Shown one piece after another: positions 1-7,514 of a stretch of DNA of 26,039 bases. The stretch spans positions 1-26,039 of IMG/VR virus record IMGVR_UViG_3300042445_000153. One strand, 5' to 3'. The stretch is from a virus. How positions within the stretch are numbered: position 1 is the stretch's first letter; every line of letters begins with the position of its first letter. The notes below the pieces were generated by a model. It had not been told where the DNA came from. It was given only the letters and a program-made list of their open reading frames with translations, and ran no database searches. Both the position numbers and the translations under genes were made by a program.

Positions 1-956
1 TCCGTGTATTCAATAGAACCGCCGTTAGTTGTTATGTCAAATGTTCCGCCGTCCGCATACGTCCAAAGTCTATTATTTGAAATTAAAGGAAATCTAACAT
101 CGTAATCGGTTGCCGTGTCAGTAATTCTATTTTGTACGTTTGTAGCATTATAGGTAAATCCTAAGCCACTTAAATCTAACTGATTAATCTTTGTTTCTTT
201 GAAGATATCTTTAAGGCTTGTAAGCTGTCCAAAAAAGCTAATTGAGTAATTATCAACTAAGCCGTTTTTCATATTCGCCTTTTCCAAAGAAATTACTCCT
301 TGTCTAAATGGGATAAAATCAATCTCAATAAAAGCAGGTCGCTTTAAATTATGGTCTATAGTTCCGTCAACATCATTTTGGTAAAAGTGTTCAAAGATTT
401 TATTATTTACATTGCTTCCCGGTACTGTAAAACTTTGGCTAAAATCGGTAAACGTTTTTGAAATATCACTAAGGTTTTGAACGTTCAACGTTATGTTTAT
501 TTTCTCATCGTCAAATAATTCAATTCGTTCGTATTTTAAATCCGTGCAAGGTCCTGTAACTAAATATTGAAGTTCTGCGCTTTCTCCGAAAACTTCCCAA
601 TCAGTTAAATAAGGGTAGTAAACATCACTTGAAGAAAAATAAGTATAAGTAACTCCGCCTATTGTAATTTCTATTATCCATTGAGTGCCATCCCAGTAAA
701 TATATATTGACGGGGTAAACACCGAACTTTCAGTTATTAAATAATCGCCGTCTTCCGTTGTTATGTAGTCCCCATCTTCTGTTATTATAAAATCACCTTC
801 CGTTAAATCTGCGTTATATAAATATTCAGGTCGGTCGTTAAAAAAATCAATTCTTGGAACGTTAATAGTTTGACTTTGCCCGTCAAGTGTAAACGTTACT
901 CGAATGCAATCTATGTCGGTTACTTCTCTTCCAACGTATATTTGAACGGTTCTCAT
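1..956 (-). CDS. Tail structural protein, N-terminal 318 residues (cut by window edge)
   Basis: The frame opens at ATG 956 and stays open to base 1, so only the N-terminal 318 residues are present. The start overlaps the stop of the upstream gene as TAATG, which indicates translational coupling. The protein is rich in beta-type residues, with no signal peptide or membrane segment. Residues about 52-78 hold an 8-residue tandem repeat (TEGDFII, TEDGDYIT, TEDGDYLI). The part around residues 170-260, with phrases such as FSQSFTVPGS and IDFIPFRQG, resembles large tail-associated proteins of Bacteroidetes phages. Its position after tail-completion genes supports a tail role. Baseplate or distal-tail protein is inferred; no catalytic motif is seen. 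Confidence 0.75.
   Translation of the reverse strand, partial: MRTVQIYVGREVTDIDCIRVTFTLDGQSQTINVPRIDFFNDRPEYLYNADLTEGDFIITEDGDYITTEDGDYLITESSVFTPSIYIYWDGTQWIIEITIGGVTYTYFSSSDVYYPYLTDWEVFGESAELQYLVTGPCTDLKYERIELFDDEKINITLNVQNLSDISKTFTDFSQSFTVPGSNVNNKIFEHFYQNDVDGTIDHNLKRPAFIEIDFIPFRQGVISLEKANMKNGLVDNYSISFFGQLTSLKDIFKETKINQLDLSGLGFTYNATNVQNRITDTATDYDVRFPLISNNRLWTYADGGTFDITTNGGSIEYT
723..803 (-). repeat. In-gene tandem repeat, three 8-codon units
   Basis: Three successive units encode TEGDFII-, TEDGDYIT and TEDGDYLI inside the left-edge tail protein. The codons differ between units (for example GATGGGGACTAC against GACGGCGATTAT), so the protein repeat is kept while the DNA has diverged. Confidence 0.7.
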
Positions 957-2023
957 TAGCTAATTGAGTTTATAATGTCGTAAGCCATTTCAAATTCCAT
1001 AGTGTAATTAATTGTTTTCGTGTTTATGGATTTTAATTTTTCGATTGACTTTGTTTTTAAATTAGCAGGAAACCCGTCAACACGTATCATTTCACTAAGT
1101 AACATTTCTTCAATTACTTGTTTATAGTTTTCATTAACCCACCCCGTATTAACTTTAAAAGTTCGCTTTCCGTTTGTGTTAAAAGTTTTATACTGAGGTT
1201 GAGTAGTACTGTAATCAGGAAAAGGAACGGGGTTAGACTTAAATTGATTATTTGTCATTTCAACATTTTCAGTTGAAGCCTTAAAGAACGCTTCCATTTG
1301 CCAAGCTCCCCACCTATTTACAAAATCAACTTGAACAGGTGTGTAACGGCATTCGCATTGTGGTACAAAATAAAACGTCCCTTGTATTGATTCAGACGGC
1401 CCAATTGTTTTAATTATTTCTAATTTATTTCCTACAGCATTCCAACCCGTGTAAACCCGTGCCACATCTATTACCATGTTATCAGTTAAGCTAACATTTT
1501 GAACTGCTGCAGTGTCTAAATTTGTATAACGTGCTATCCAGTTATTTATAATAGTTGCTTCCGTGTATATCGTAACAATTCCCGTAGCTCCGTCGCAATC
1601 GTAGTAATAAATATTTTCACCTAAATCGCTTAATAAAACGTTTTTACCTTGATAGTTATATTCGTTTTCGTAATACCCAAACCCGTCAAAGGCTTTATCT
1701 GTTACCGTGTCGATTAAAGTTTCAGTTCCGTCTAATGTGTAATATGTTTTATAAATTACATTACAATAAGCATAGTCGTTCGTGTTTGCGGTCATTCCTG
1801 TAGCTATTGGACTTGACTGCGTAAAATCAAAGAATTCACGAATAAACGGAGCTATGTTATAATACGTTGCGTTATTGTTTACGCTCGGAACTTTTTTACT
1901 TAGTGAATAAGTTGGAGCAGCAGGAGCAGCGCCCGTTCCGTTCCACAAAAATAATTCTAAACGTGTACTTTCTTGCGGCGTTTCATCAATCGTTATAATA
2001 AACGGGCTTCTTGCAAATATCAT
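956..2023 (-). CDS. Conserved Bacteroidetes phage tail-associated protein
   Basis: This 355-residue protein starts with ATG overlapping the upstream stop (ATGA) and ends in a TAATG overlap with the next gene, so it is tightly coupled on both sides. It is beta-rich, with no signal peptide, membrane helix or enzyme motif. It carries a CEC pair near residue 227 and a tryptophan/aromatic-rich patch (FVNRWGAWQMEAFF) typical of a conserved Bacteroidetes phage protein. Lying between the gp10-like/tail-terminator genes and a large tail protein, it is probably part of the tail tube end or baseplate. The exact role is not visible in the sequence. Confidence 0.75.
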   Translation of the reverse strand: MIFARSPFIITIDETPQESTRLELFLWNGTGAAPAAPTYSLSKKVPSVNNNATYYNIAPFIREFFDFTQSSPIATGMTANTNDYAYCNVIYKTYYTLDGTETLIDTVTDKAFDGFGYYENEYNYQGKNVLLSDLGENIYYYDCDGATGIVTIYTEATIINNWIARYTNLDTAAVQNVSLTDNMVIDVARVYTGWNAVGNKLEIIKTIGPSESIQGTFYFVPQCECRYTPVQVDFVNRWGAWQMEAFFKASTENVEMTNNQFKSNPVPFPDYSTTQPQYKTFNTNGKRTFKVNTGWVNENYKQVIEEMLLSEMIRVDGFPANLKTKSIEKLKSINTKTINYTMEFEMAYDIINSIS

Positions 2024-2529
2024 TTTTTAAATGTTTGGTTCATTATGTCATTAAATAAATCTTCTACTTCAAACCCGTAACCCTCTATTAAGTCATCAGG
2101 CAAGTTCTTAAAAGCTGCTTCAAATGGTTTAGTAAAAAATAAACTCGGTTTAATTCCTTTCTCAAATATGGAACGAGCAATAGCAAAATTTAAACCTTTA
2201 CGGCTTTGAAATTTACCACCTGCTCCTCTCGGTGCAATACCTCTTCTAATTGTCCATTTATCAAAAGCACTCGGAGGAGGCATTTTAGATTTATAACTAA
2301 ATGGTGTATTGTATTTTTTCTTAACACCTGAAACACCTTTATCCTGATAAAACCCGTATTCTTCCATGTCGAAATAAATACCGATTGAATTAGGAAACGC
2401 TTTTGCTTCACCTTTAATTGAGTTGTACAATTTCTTGGATGCGTTCTTTCCTGTAGTCGTTAAATTCTTTTTAGCTTGACTAACAATGTGCTTAATAAAA
2501 CGGTCTAAAACCTCTTGTCTGTTATCCAT
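2020..2529 (-). CDS. HK97 gp10-like head-tail joining / tail completion protein
   Basis: About 169 residues, starting MDNRQEVLDRFIKH. A GTG lies one codon upstream, but the ATG at 2529 is preferred. The start overlaps the end of the preceding gene. The N-terminal helix, the central GFYQDKGVSGVKK stretch and the basic Gly-rich part (RGAGGKFQSRKG) match the usual pattern of HK97 gp10-type neck proteins, which complete or connect tail and head. The neighbours fit: a tail-terminator-like gene upstream and a tail protein downstream. Assignment rests on size, pattern and order. Confidence 0.65.
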   Translation of the reverse strand: MDNRQEVLDRFIKHIVSQAKKNLTTTGKNASKKLYNSIKGEAKAFPNSIGIYFDMEEYGFYQDKGVSGVKKKYNTPFSYKSKMPPPSAFDKWTIRRGIAPRGAGGKFQSRKGLNFAIARSIFEKGIKPSLFFTKPFEAAFKNLPDDLIEGYGFEVEDLFNDIMNQTFKK

Positions 2530-2980
2530 CACAAACAGTCATTTCGTTGCCTATCAAATAATCAAATGTCATAGTCCAACCTGCTAAATTATTTTCGAAG
2601 CGTTCTATAAAAGGCTCACAAGTTGGGTTTCCGTCTATTATTCCTAAGTTGGTAAAATAGTCACCTCTTACAAGTTTGTCATAAACACGGTTTAACATTG
2701 TTATCTGAGTATTCAATACGTCTTGCTCGTTATCGTTGCCTATAAATAAATTCGTGGTTTCGTCTTTTGATATATCCACTACGTCCATAGCAATAATAGA
2801 AATATTATAACGAATAACATTACTTTCAAACGTTGCATTATTTACAATGATATGAGCCAAAGGAAATATAGTTTGTTTAGCTAAGTCAACTCTAAAAATA
2901 TCGCCTTGCGTAACCGTGTTTACTAAATTAGTTGCTTCTAACTCAGATTTTATAATATTTAATATTCCGTAATAACTCAT
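2522..2980 (-). CDS. Tail terminator-like protein
   Basis: A 152-residue protein with an N-terminal helix (YYGILNIIKSELEATNLVNTV) and an alternating beta core, including a segment reading HIIVNNATFESNVIRYNISIIAMD. Size, fold pattern and place between the gp10-like gene and the terminase block are as expected for a tail-terminator or minor tail protein of Bacteroidetes siphophages. No enzyme motif is seen. Its last codons overlap the start of the gp10-like gene. The start is ATG after an A-rich leader. Confidence 0.6.
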   Translation of the reverse strand: MSYYGILNIIKSELEATNLVNTVTQGDIFRVDLAKQTIFPLAHIIVNNATFESNVIRYNISIIAMDVVDISKDETTNLFIGNDNEQDVLNTQITMLNRVYDKLVRGDYFTNLGIIDGNPTCEPFIERFENNLAGWTMTFDYLIGNEMTVCDG

Positions 2981-3002
2981 AACCCTTTTTTAAATTGCCT
3001 GT

Positions 3003-3746
3003 TTAATTCACGTTGTTCAATTTCTGTTTTTTGCTTTTCGAAAGTAAGGAAGGTAAGTGCTGTTGTAAGTCGAAGTCTGGTAACTTCTTCAAACTTTGTG
3101 ACGTCTCCTTTAGCTGCTGCATAAATGCTTTGATACCAACCCCACTGTTTACTAAATTGAGTTCTTTCGCTAAAGTCTGAGAAATCTCCTTCTCCTTCAG
3201 TATCTCCGTCTCCAAATAAGATAGGGTAGCCCCTAATAATTCGTTCTCTAAATTGTAAAAAAAAACCTTTGCAGCTAAGGCTATATCTAAACTAATGCTT
3301 TCCATTATTTCGGAATAGTTAGCAGAACTTTCGTAAGGTTCAATCTTATACTTGTCTCCGTGTTTTTCTACAATAGGTCGATACATAACCGCCATTGCTT
3401 TATGAAACGTTCCTATATCGCTTATATTCGCTTCAAGGTCTATATATTCACCCCAGCTCATATTTTCTAAATTAGGAATAAACCCAAATTCTACTCCTGC
3501 AATTTTAAATCTGTTTTTAAATTCGCTTTTTTGTTGGAACATCGTAGCAAAATGCTCGCTTAGTGTTTCAACTTCTTTAAATGGAATCTTAACTACGTCT
3601 TTTAGTTCAATAGCACAAAAACATTGTATCATTTTTTCAGCTAAAAAAACTTCGTCATTCGTGTTTTTGGCAATACCTAAAAACTTTTGATAGTTCTTTA
3701 AAGGTATTTCACTAAGTTTTGTTGGAACGATTAATTCTAACTTCAT
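3003..3746 (-). CDS. Putative tail assembly chaperone / tail-associated protein
   Basis: 247 residues, mostly helical. Residues about 85-125 hold the phrase FGFIPNLENMSWGEYIDLE, then KAMAVMYRPI, a signature of proteins found after terminase in Bacteroidetes phages and sometimes annotated as tail assembly chaperones. The C-terminus (about 185-247) is a charged helix ending in a basic Lys-rich tail. The start lies 8 bases after an AACGTT hexamer shared with three other late genes, and the upstream 55-residue gene ends right at that motif. The chaperone role is inferred from context. I looked for no frameshift product beyond noting that this is a single intact frame. Confidence 0.55.
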   Translation of the reverse strand: MKLELIVPTKLSEIPLKNYQKFLGIAKNTNDEVFLAEKMIQCFCAIELKDVVKIPFKEVETLSEHFATMFQQKSEFKNRFKIAGVEFGFIPNLENMSWGEYIDLEANISDIGTFHKAMAVMYRPIVEKHGDKYKIEPYESSANYSEIMESISLDIALAAKVFFYNLENELLGATLSYLETEILKEKEISQTLAKELNLVNSGVGIKAFMQQLKETSQSLKKLPDFDLQQHLPSLLSKSKKQKLNNVN

Positions 3747-3760
3747 ATTATTTAAACGTT
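3747..3760 (-). promoter_or_regulatory. AACGTT-N8-ATG start signal (copy d)
   Basis: On the minus strand AACGTT (3760-3755) is followed by TAAATAAT and the ATG at 3746. The hexamer is palindromic and sits exactly 8 bases before the start codon, as in three other late genes. The upstream gene's TAA stop shares its last base with the first A of the hexamer. Confidence 0.5.
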
Positions 3761-3927
3761 TATTGTGGTTTTTTGTAGTTCACGGCTACCGCATACGCTT
3801 CGCCAAGTAAAATTAAATGCTTTCTTATATTTTGAGCGTCATTAAAAACTATCTTTACACGCTTGCCTGTTCGAATATACACATAATGCTCAACTTCTTT
3901 GGTTAATATCGGTGTCTCGTCTGTCAT
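3760..3927 (-). CDS. Small conserved protein after terminase (55 aa)
   Basis: A 55-residue frame beginning MTDETPILTKEVEHYVYIRT and ending YAVAVNYKKPQ. Its ATG overlaps the terminase stop as TAATG, which with full use of the gap to the next gene makes it a very likely real gene. It is basic, with an alternating beta start and one helix (DAQNIRKHLILLGEAYAVAV). No known domain is recognised. Position suggests a minor head or packaging accessory role, but this is only context. Confidence 0.7.
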   Translation of the reverse strand: MTDETPILTKEVEHYVYIRTGKRVKIVFNDAQNIRKHLILLGEAYAVAVNYKKPQ

Positions 3928-5087
3928 TAACGTATATTATATGTGCCGTAATTTCTTTTAAGTCCGAGTGTTTCCATTTCATGGTATCTTAAAGCGTCTA
4001 TTGCATGGTTATTTGTGTCAATAGGTTTGTTTAGCCTTGCTCCTGCTTTATCTACGTCCCAACAGTACGCTCGAAGTTCTTTGATTAAATTAACGCTGTT
4101 AGACGTAACTAAATATTCCTGCTGTTGTATTACATCAATTCCGTAATTAATTGAGTCCTTGCCTTTTGTAACGCCTTTAATTGTTATTCCGTAGCGTCTT
4201 ATTTCGTCTATTGATTTAGGTTCTGAGCTATCCGCATATATCGGAACGTTCTTTGGAAGTCTTTTAGCTATATCGCTGTTTAACATTCCTGTTTGGTATA
4301 CTAATTCATTTAGGATTCGTGTTCCGTTATAATTGTAAATCTCAATTGCTGAGGTTGGGTCGTTAGTGTAACCAAAGTCTAAACCAATACCCACTAACCG
4401 AGCATCACTCGGCAACTGATTAATCTGTTTCCAATTACTGAATATTACACCCTCAAGCATTCCTATTTCACCTAAACCATAAACACGCCACCAGTTACCC
4501 CAATATGCGCTTGTTTCTGCTTTTAAGCGGTTCTTTTCTATTTGTTCAACTATACTATTGTCTAAGGCTTCATTATCCTTGTAGGTAAGAATTATAAAGT
4601 CTGCATCGGGTTCGTCTTTTAGTTCGGTATGTACCCAAAATTCGTTAGCAGGATTGAAGTCTAAAAATACTTCTTTTTTAGTCCGTATAGCAAGTTCATT
4701 ATAAGATTCAAAGGTAACATTATTACACTCGTTAATATATAGAATATCACGGCGAGCACCACGTAACTTACTACTGTCATCCGCACTAAAAAATTCAAAA
4801 ACACTCCCATTTTTAAAATTATAGGTTAATAAAGATTTGTTGAATTGTTCATCGTTGTATCTATTAGTCCATTTAAGTATTTTAAGAAAGTCTTTTAACG
4901 CACCACGTCTAAGATGAGGTATTGACTCAGCTACTACGCTTATTTCTAAGTTAGGTTGTTGTATTGCTTTGTTTATTAAAACCGCTAAAATAGAATACGT
5001 TTTTGAAGCTGCCGTACCACCCTGAATTATTTTAGTTCGTCTTTTTAAAGCAAGAACCTTATTTGTTGCTGTCGTCCTCTTGAACAT
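3927..5087 (-). CDS. terL: Terminase large subunit (ATPase and nuclease)
   Basis: The packaging motor that translocates DNA into proheads and cuts the concatemer. This 386-residue protein has an N-terminal ATPase with a Walker A-like loop GGTAASKT (23-30, Ser where a second Gly is usual), Walker B with catalytic Glu ILYINE (115-120) and a coupling-type segment FLDFNP (141-146). The C-terminal RNase H-like nuclease has Asp in LDFGY (237), YADSSEP (286) and HAIDALRY (364). It resembles the PBSX/Terminase_3 family and has that family's usual length. It overlaps the small subunit by 29 bases and is followed by a TAATG-coupled small gene. Confidence 0.95.
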   Translation of the reverse strand: MFKRTTATNKVLALKRRTKIIQGGTAASKTYSILAVLINKAIQQPNLEISVVAESIPHLRRGALKDFLKILKWTNRYNDEQFNKSLLTYNFKNGSVFEFFSADDSSKLRGARRDILYINECNNVTFESYNELAIRTKKEVFLDFNPANEFWVHTELKDEPDADFIILTYKDNEALDNSIVEQIEKNRLKAETSAYWGNWWRVYGLGEIGMLEGVIFSNWKQINQLPSDARLVGIGLDFGYTNDPTSAIEIYNYNGTRILNELVYQTGMLNSDIAKRLPKNVPIYADSSEPKSIDEIRRYGITIKGVTKGKDSINYGIDVIQQQEYLVTSNSVNLIKELRAYCWDVDKAGARLNKPIDTNNHAIDALRYHEMETLGLKRNYGTYNIR

Positions 5088-5394
5088 CAGGAAATAATGG
5101 TTGTTCTAAAATCGTTTGTTCAATTTGTTGTAATGGCGCACCGTAACCGCTATCCATTAATGCTTTATACGCTGCTACATCTCCCTCACGTGCTTTTTTA
5201 ATTAGTGCCAAAGTCATTAAATCTTCCTGAGACATAGTTTCGTTTTCACCAGTTAAAGGGTTCTTTAGGTTTTGATTAACTTCTAACCATTGCCTTGCTA
5301 TTGTGCTTCTACCCCTTGCTCCTTTGGGTCTTCCGTTTGGGTTTCCGCTTTCGCCTTTTTCAAACTTTTTAAGGTTATCTAATTTGTTCGCCAT
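5059..5394 (-). CDS. Terminase small subunit-like protein
   Basis: A 111-residue protein with a basic N-terminus containing SGNPNGRPKGARGR (about residues 16-29), the hallmark of DUF5681-like proteins next to phage terminases. A helical middle follows (MTLALIKKAREGDVAAYKALMDSGYG, about 60-85), then an acidic C-terminus (VQEDDSNK). Presumed to bind DNA at packaging initiation and hand it to the large subunit. The direct overlap with terL supports this. It lacks an obvious classic small-terminase HTH, so the role rests mainly on context and the GRPKG motif. Confidence 0.75.
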   Translation of the reverse strand: MANKLDNLKKFEKGESGNPNGRPKGARGRSTIARQWLEVNQNLKNPLTGENETMSQEDLMTLALIKKAREGDVAAYKALMDSGYGAPLQQIEQTILEQPLFPDVQEDDSNK

Positions 5395-5418
5395 TATCTT
5401 TGTTATTTCACTGTTTAT

Positions 5419-6177
5419 TTAAACTCCTTTAATCGGAACATTTACTTTTTTTGCGTTTAGTAAATCAGTCATTTTTCTTGGTGGTATTCTATATTGAATT
5501 ATTTTTTTACCCCACTTTAACATTATCTGTTTACAATATTCTATTTCTTTTTCTTTACTTCTATAACTTACAATACCACCTTTATTATCTCCGTGTTCAC
5601 ATAAATAATGAAACTTGTTTAATCGTAACATTTTTTTGTATTTATGTAATTGTTGTAATGCCATATCGTAATCGTCTTTTGTTCCTACCCTGCTATCAAA
5701 TTTTAATTCGTGTTTTAAATGAGCTTGGAAAGGACCTAAAACAACATTTGTTAAATTAAAAGGTAAAAATTCTTTGTATATTCTATTATCTTCGTTTTGA
5801 GATAATCCCCACATTTTACATTCTAACTCTTCGCATAATAAAAAGTTATGTTTAAAAAAATTAATTAATTCGTGTTTGTCTAATTCTTTTTTTTTATGTT
5901 CTCCGTCATTTTCTCCCTTTCTATTTTCATAATAATTAATACTTGAAACATCATCATCAATCATTATTAAAGGAAATTCTATATTGTTTAAAATCCAATT
6001 GCGTTTTTTTACTATGTCTCCGTCTTCGCTATCAGGCAAAGTAATAACTCTGTCTTTTCCAACTGCTTCAATATATTCTTTTTCTTGACTTTCAGGAACG
6101 CAATATTTAGCCATAAAGAAATAATCTTTTCCTTTTAAATCTTGGCTGCGTTTATAAGATGGAATTATAATATTCAT
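5419..6177 (-). CDS. GT-A type glycosyltransferase, TET-associated (TAGT-like)
   Basis: 252 residues. It starts MNIIIPSYKR, a glycosyltransferase-like opening strand and loop. A DxD-type metal/nucleotide-sugar motif follows at MIDDDVS (DDD at 74-76), then an acidic KDDYDMALQQL segment (167-176) where a catalytic acidic residue is expected, and a late HYLCEHGDNKGG segment (about 190-201). This layout matches the TET-associated glycosyltransferase family, which phages use to glycosylate modified DNA bases. It overlaps the ParB-like gene (ATGA) and precedes terminase, so it is expressed with DNA-handling genes. No TET/JBP oxygenase or nucleotide hydroxymethylase is seen in this window, so the acceptor is unknown. 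DNA-base glycosylation is an inference; glycosylation of a protein remains possible. Confidence 0.7.
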   Translation of the reverse strand: MNIIIPSYKRSQDLKGKDYFFMAKYCVPESQEKEYIEAVGKDRVITLPDSEDGDIVKKRNWILNNIEFPLIMIDDDVSSINYYENRKGENDGEHKKKELDKHELINFFKHNFLLCEELECKMWGLSQNEDNRIYKEFLPFNLTNVVLGPFQAHLKHELKFDSRVGTKDDYDMALQQLHKYKKMLRLNKFHYLCEHGDNKGGIVSYRSKEKEIEYCKQIMLKWGKKIIQYRIPPRKMTDLLNAKKVNVPIKGV

Positions 6178-6773
6178 ATAAAATTTTTACCATTTAAAAC
6201 TCTTCCAATACCTATTTTTTGACTTCCTAAAGAACTTTCTTTACTTTTTACTTTATTTAATCCATACACTTCTTGAGCAACTTCCCAATCCATAGCATTA
6301 TTAAAATATAAAACAATGTAATTATGTTCTAAAAGTAATTCTTCGCTGAATTCAATTTCTCCTATATCTGGAATGTCTTTTGTTTCTTTAATTACATCTA
6401 AATCAATCGGTAAATCTAAACCCCAATTATCTAAACTTTCTACGTCCCATTCATTTGCTAAACTATCCCAGTCCCATTCTCCAAAACCTACATTATCTTT
6501 AATTAAGAATTCGTTTTTTTGTTCCTCAGTCCATTCGTCTGCTACTATAATCGGTATTTCTTTTATACCTATCTCTTTACAGGCTTTTAAACGCATATTA
6601 CCACCCAATACTACGTATTTATTATCTACATCAGTAAAAACGATTAGAGGGCGTTTATTTAGCATATCAGGAAATTCCTTTATTGAAGTCACTAACTTGT
6701 TAAACTTTACGTCTTTTATAATTCTTGGGTTCTTTGGGTTTGGTTTAACCTCATTTATGTTTACTAACTTCAT
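6174..6773 (-). CDS. ParB/Srx-fold nuclease-like DNA-binding protein
   Basis: 199 residues. The N-terminal ParBc domain (about 1-100) opens with VNINEVKPNPKNPRI and has the GGNMR box at 57-61 (the ParB GG-R motif that binds nucleotide), then IKEIPIIVADEWTEEQKNEFLIKDN. A Trp-rich stretch follows (GEWDWDSLANEWD, about 98-110). Such stand-alone ParB-like proteins are common beside terminase and DNA methyltransferase genes in phages, where some act as nucleases or partner modification enzymes. Here the partner is a glycosyltransferase, with an ATGA overlap. The C-terminal third (about 120-199) is not recognised. A plasmid-style partition role is unlikely because no ParA is present. Confidence 0.85.
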   Translation of the reverse strand: MKLVNINEVKPNPKNPRIIKDVKFNKLVTSIKEFPDMLNKRPLIVFTDVDNKYVVLGGNMRLKACKEIGIKEIPIIVADEWTEEQKNEFLIKDNVGFGEWDWDSLANEWDVESLDNWGLDLPIDLDVIKETKDIPDIGEIEFSEELLLEHNYIVLYFNNAMDWEVAQEVYGLNKVKSKESSLGSQKIGIGRVLNGKNFI

Positions 6774-6974
6774 TTAATTAGGGTTATATTTATATGTTTC
6801 AAATTCGAGTTTATCTACAGCGTGTAATTCTAAAGAGTAAATTTTAAAATCTATAAAGACGCAATACTTTACCTCAGCGATTTTCATAATTAATCTTAGA
6901 GCATTCCATTCTTGTTTATGTTTGGATGGGTTCATAAACACAATATAATAATCGCTACTTAATGTTAGACTCAC
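6774..6974 (-). CDS. Small hypothetical protein (66 aa, GTG start)
   Basis: A frame coding MSLTLSSDYYIVFMNPSKHK and on to ELHAVDKLEFETYKYNPN. A longer frame from a TTG at 7001 is possible, but the GTG at 6974 overlaps the TGA of the preceding 47-residue gene in a GTGA arrangement, the same coupling style as the ATGA overlaps elsewhere, so I prefer it. It has beta/alpha alternation, one Cys, no membrane segment and no recognised domain. It ends right against the ParB-like start. Confidence 0.55.
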   Translation of the reverse strand: MSLTLSSDYYIVFMNPSKHKQEWNALRLIMKIAEVKYCVFIDFKIYSLELHAVDKLEFETYKYNPN

Positions 6975-7114
6975 TTTTTTTCTTCGTAAGTTGTTGAACA
7001 AACGGCTAATCTTTGTTCCGTGTTTTCGTATTCACTTACCATTTTATCGTCAGACATACAACGTTGAATGAAGTCTTTTTTTTCTTCGTTAGGATTTGGT
7101 TCAGGTATCGGCAT
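6971..7114 (-). CDS. Small conserved phage protein (47 aa, MPIPEP... CM... AVC)
   Basis: A 47-residue frame starting MPIPEPNPNEEKKDFIQRCM, with a second Cys in the later QRLAVCSTTYEE. It overlaps the end of the upstream 135-residue gene by 14 bases and the next gene by GTGA. The pattern MP-P-P, acidic/basic linker, F--RCM, then QR-AVC recurs in very short phage proteins and as an N-terminal extension of some phage prohead proteases, which makes this a real gene despite its length. The two Cys could bind metal or form a disulphide. Function unknown. Confidence 0.7.
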   Translation of the reverse strand: MPIPEPNPNEEKKDFIQRCMSDDKMVSEYENTEQRLAVCSTTYEEKK

Positions 7115-7508
7115 TGTTTTCGTCTTTATATTCGTTAAATACTTTCTTTAAATCGTTTACTCGTTCTATAACGCAACTTGGACAGCTTGTAAGTTCGTTT
7201 CTTACTTGAAAGATTCTTGAATGAATATCAAATAACATCTTTTGTTCGCTTGGTTTTACTACGTCCGTGTTTTTGCTAAACCATTCTTTTAAATATTCGT
7301 GTTCTTGTTCTGTTAAACACAAAGGTGTTTTATATCTAAACATTTTATTTAAAGCTGCTTTGCGCTCATCACAACCGCAGTCTTCTCCTAATATCCATTT
7401 AGCTACCTTTGCTATTCCTGTAACTTCTAAGACCTTTTCTACTGTGTCTCCTAAACCTTCGCTTTGTGCTGCTAATATCTCAGCTTTCGTTCGTCTTTTT
7501 CTTGCCAT
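7101..7508 (-). CDS. Conserved phage protein with Cys pairs (135 aa)
   Basis: A basic N-terminus (MARKRRTKAEIL) is followed by a helix and then CGCDERKAALNKMF (Cys 44 and 46), Cys 64, and CPSC (109-112). The spacing of the Cys pairs suggests a metal site. The rest is helical (EHEYLKEWF, EQKMLFDIHSRIFQVRNEL). Proteins with this CGCDERK signature recur in Bacteroidetes phages, but I know no assigned function. It begins 6 bases after the sigma-factor stop, so the two are probably co-expressed. The basic N-terminus suggests DNA or RNA contact, which is inference. Confidence 0.65.
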   Translation of the reverse strand: MARKRRTKAEILAAQSEGLGDTVEKVLEVTGIAKVAKWILGEDCGCDERKAALNKMFRYKTPLCLTEQEHEYLKEWFSKNTDVVKPSEQKMLFDIHSRIFQVRNELTSCPSCVIERVNDLKKVFNEYKDENNADT

Positions 7509-7514
7509 TTTATT

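Noticed and set aside
2190-2411. 73-codon minus-strand frame inside the gp10-like gene
   Set aside because: Shifted-frame shadow of a longer, better-supported gene.
6373-6777. 134-codon plus-strand frame opposite the ParB-like gene
   Set aside because: Low-complexity Ser/Phe/Leu translation, antisense to a clear ParB domain.
6975-7001. TTG start giving a 75-residue version of the 66-aa protein
   Set aside because: Would overlap the 47-aa gene by 31 bases with no benefit; the GTGA-coupled GTG at 6974 fits the coupling style of the region.
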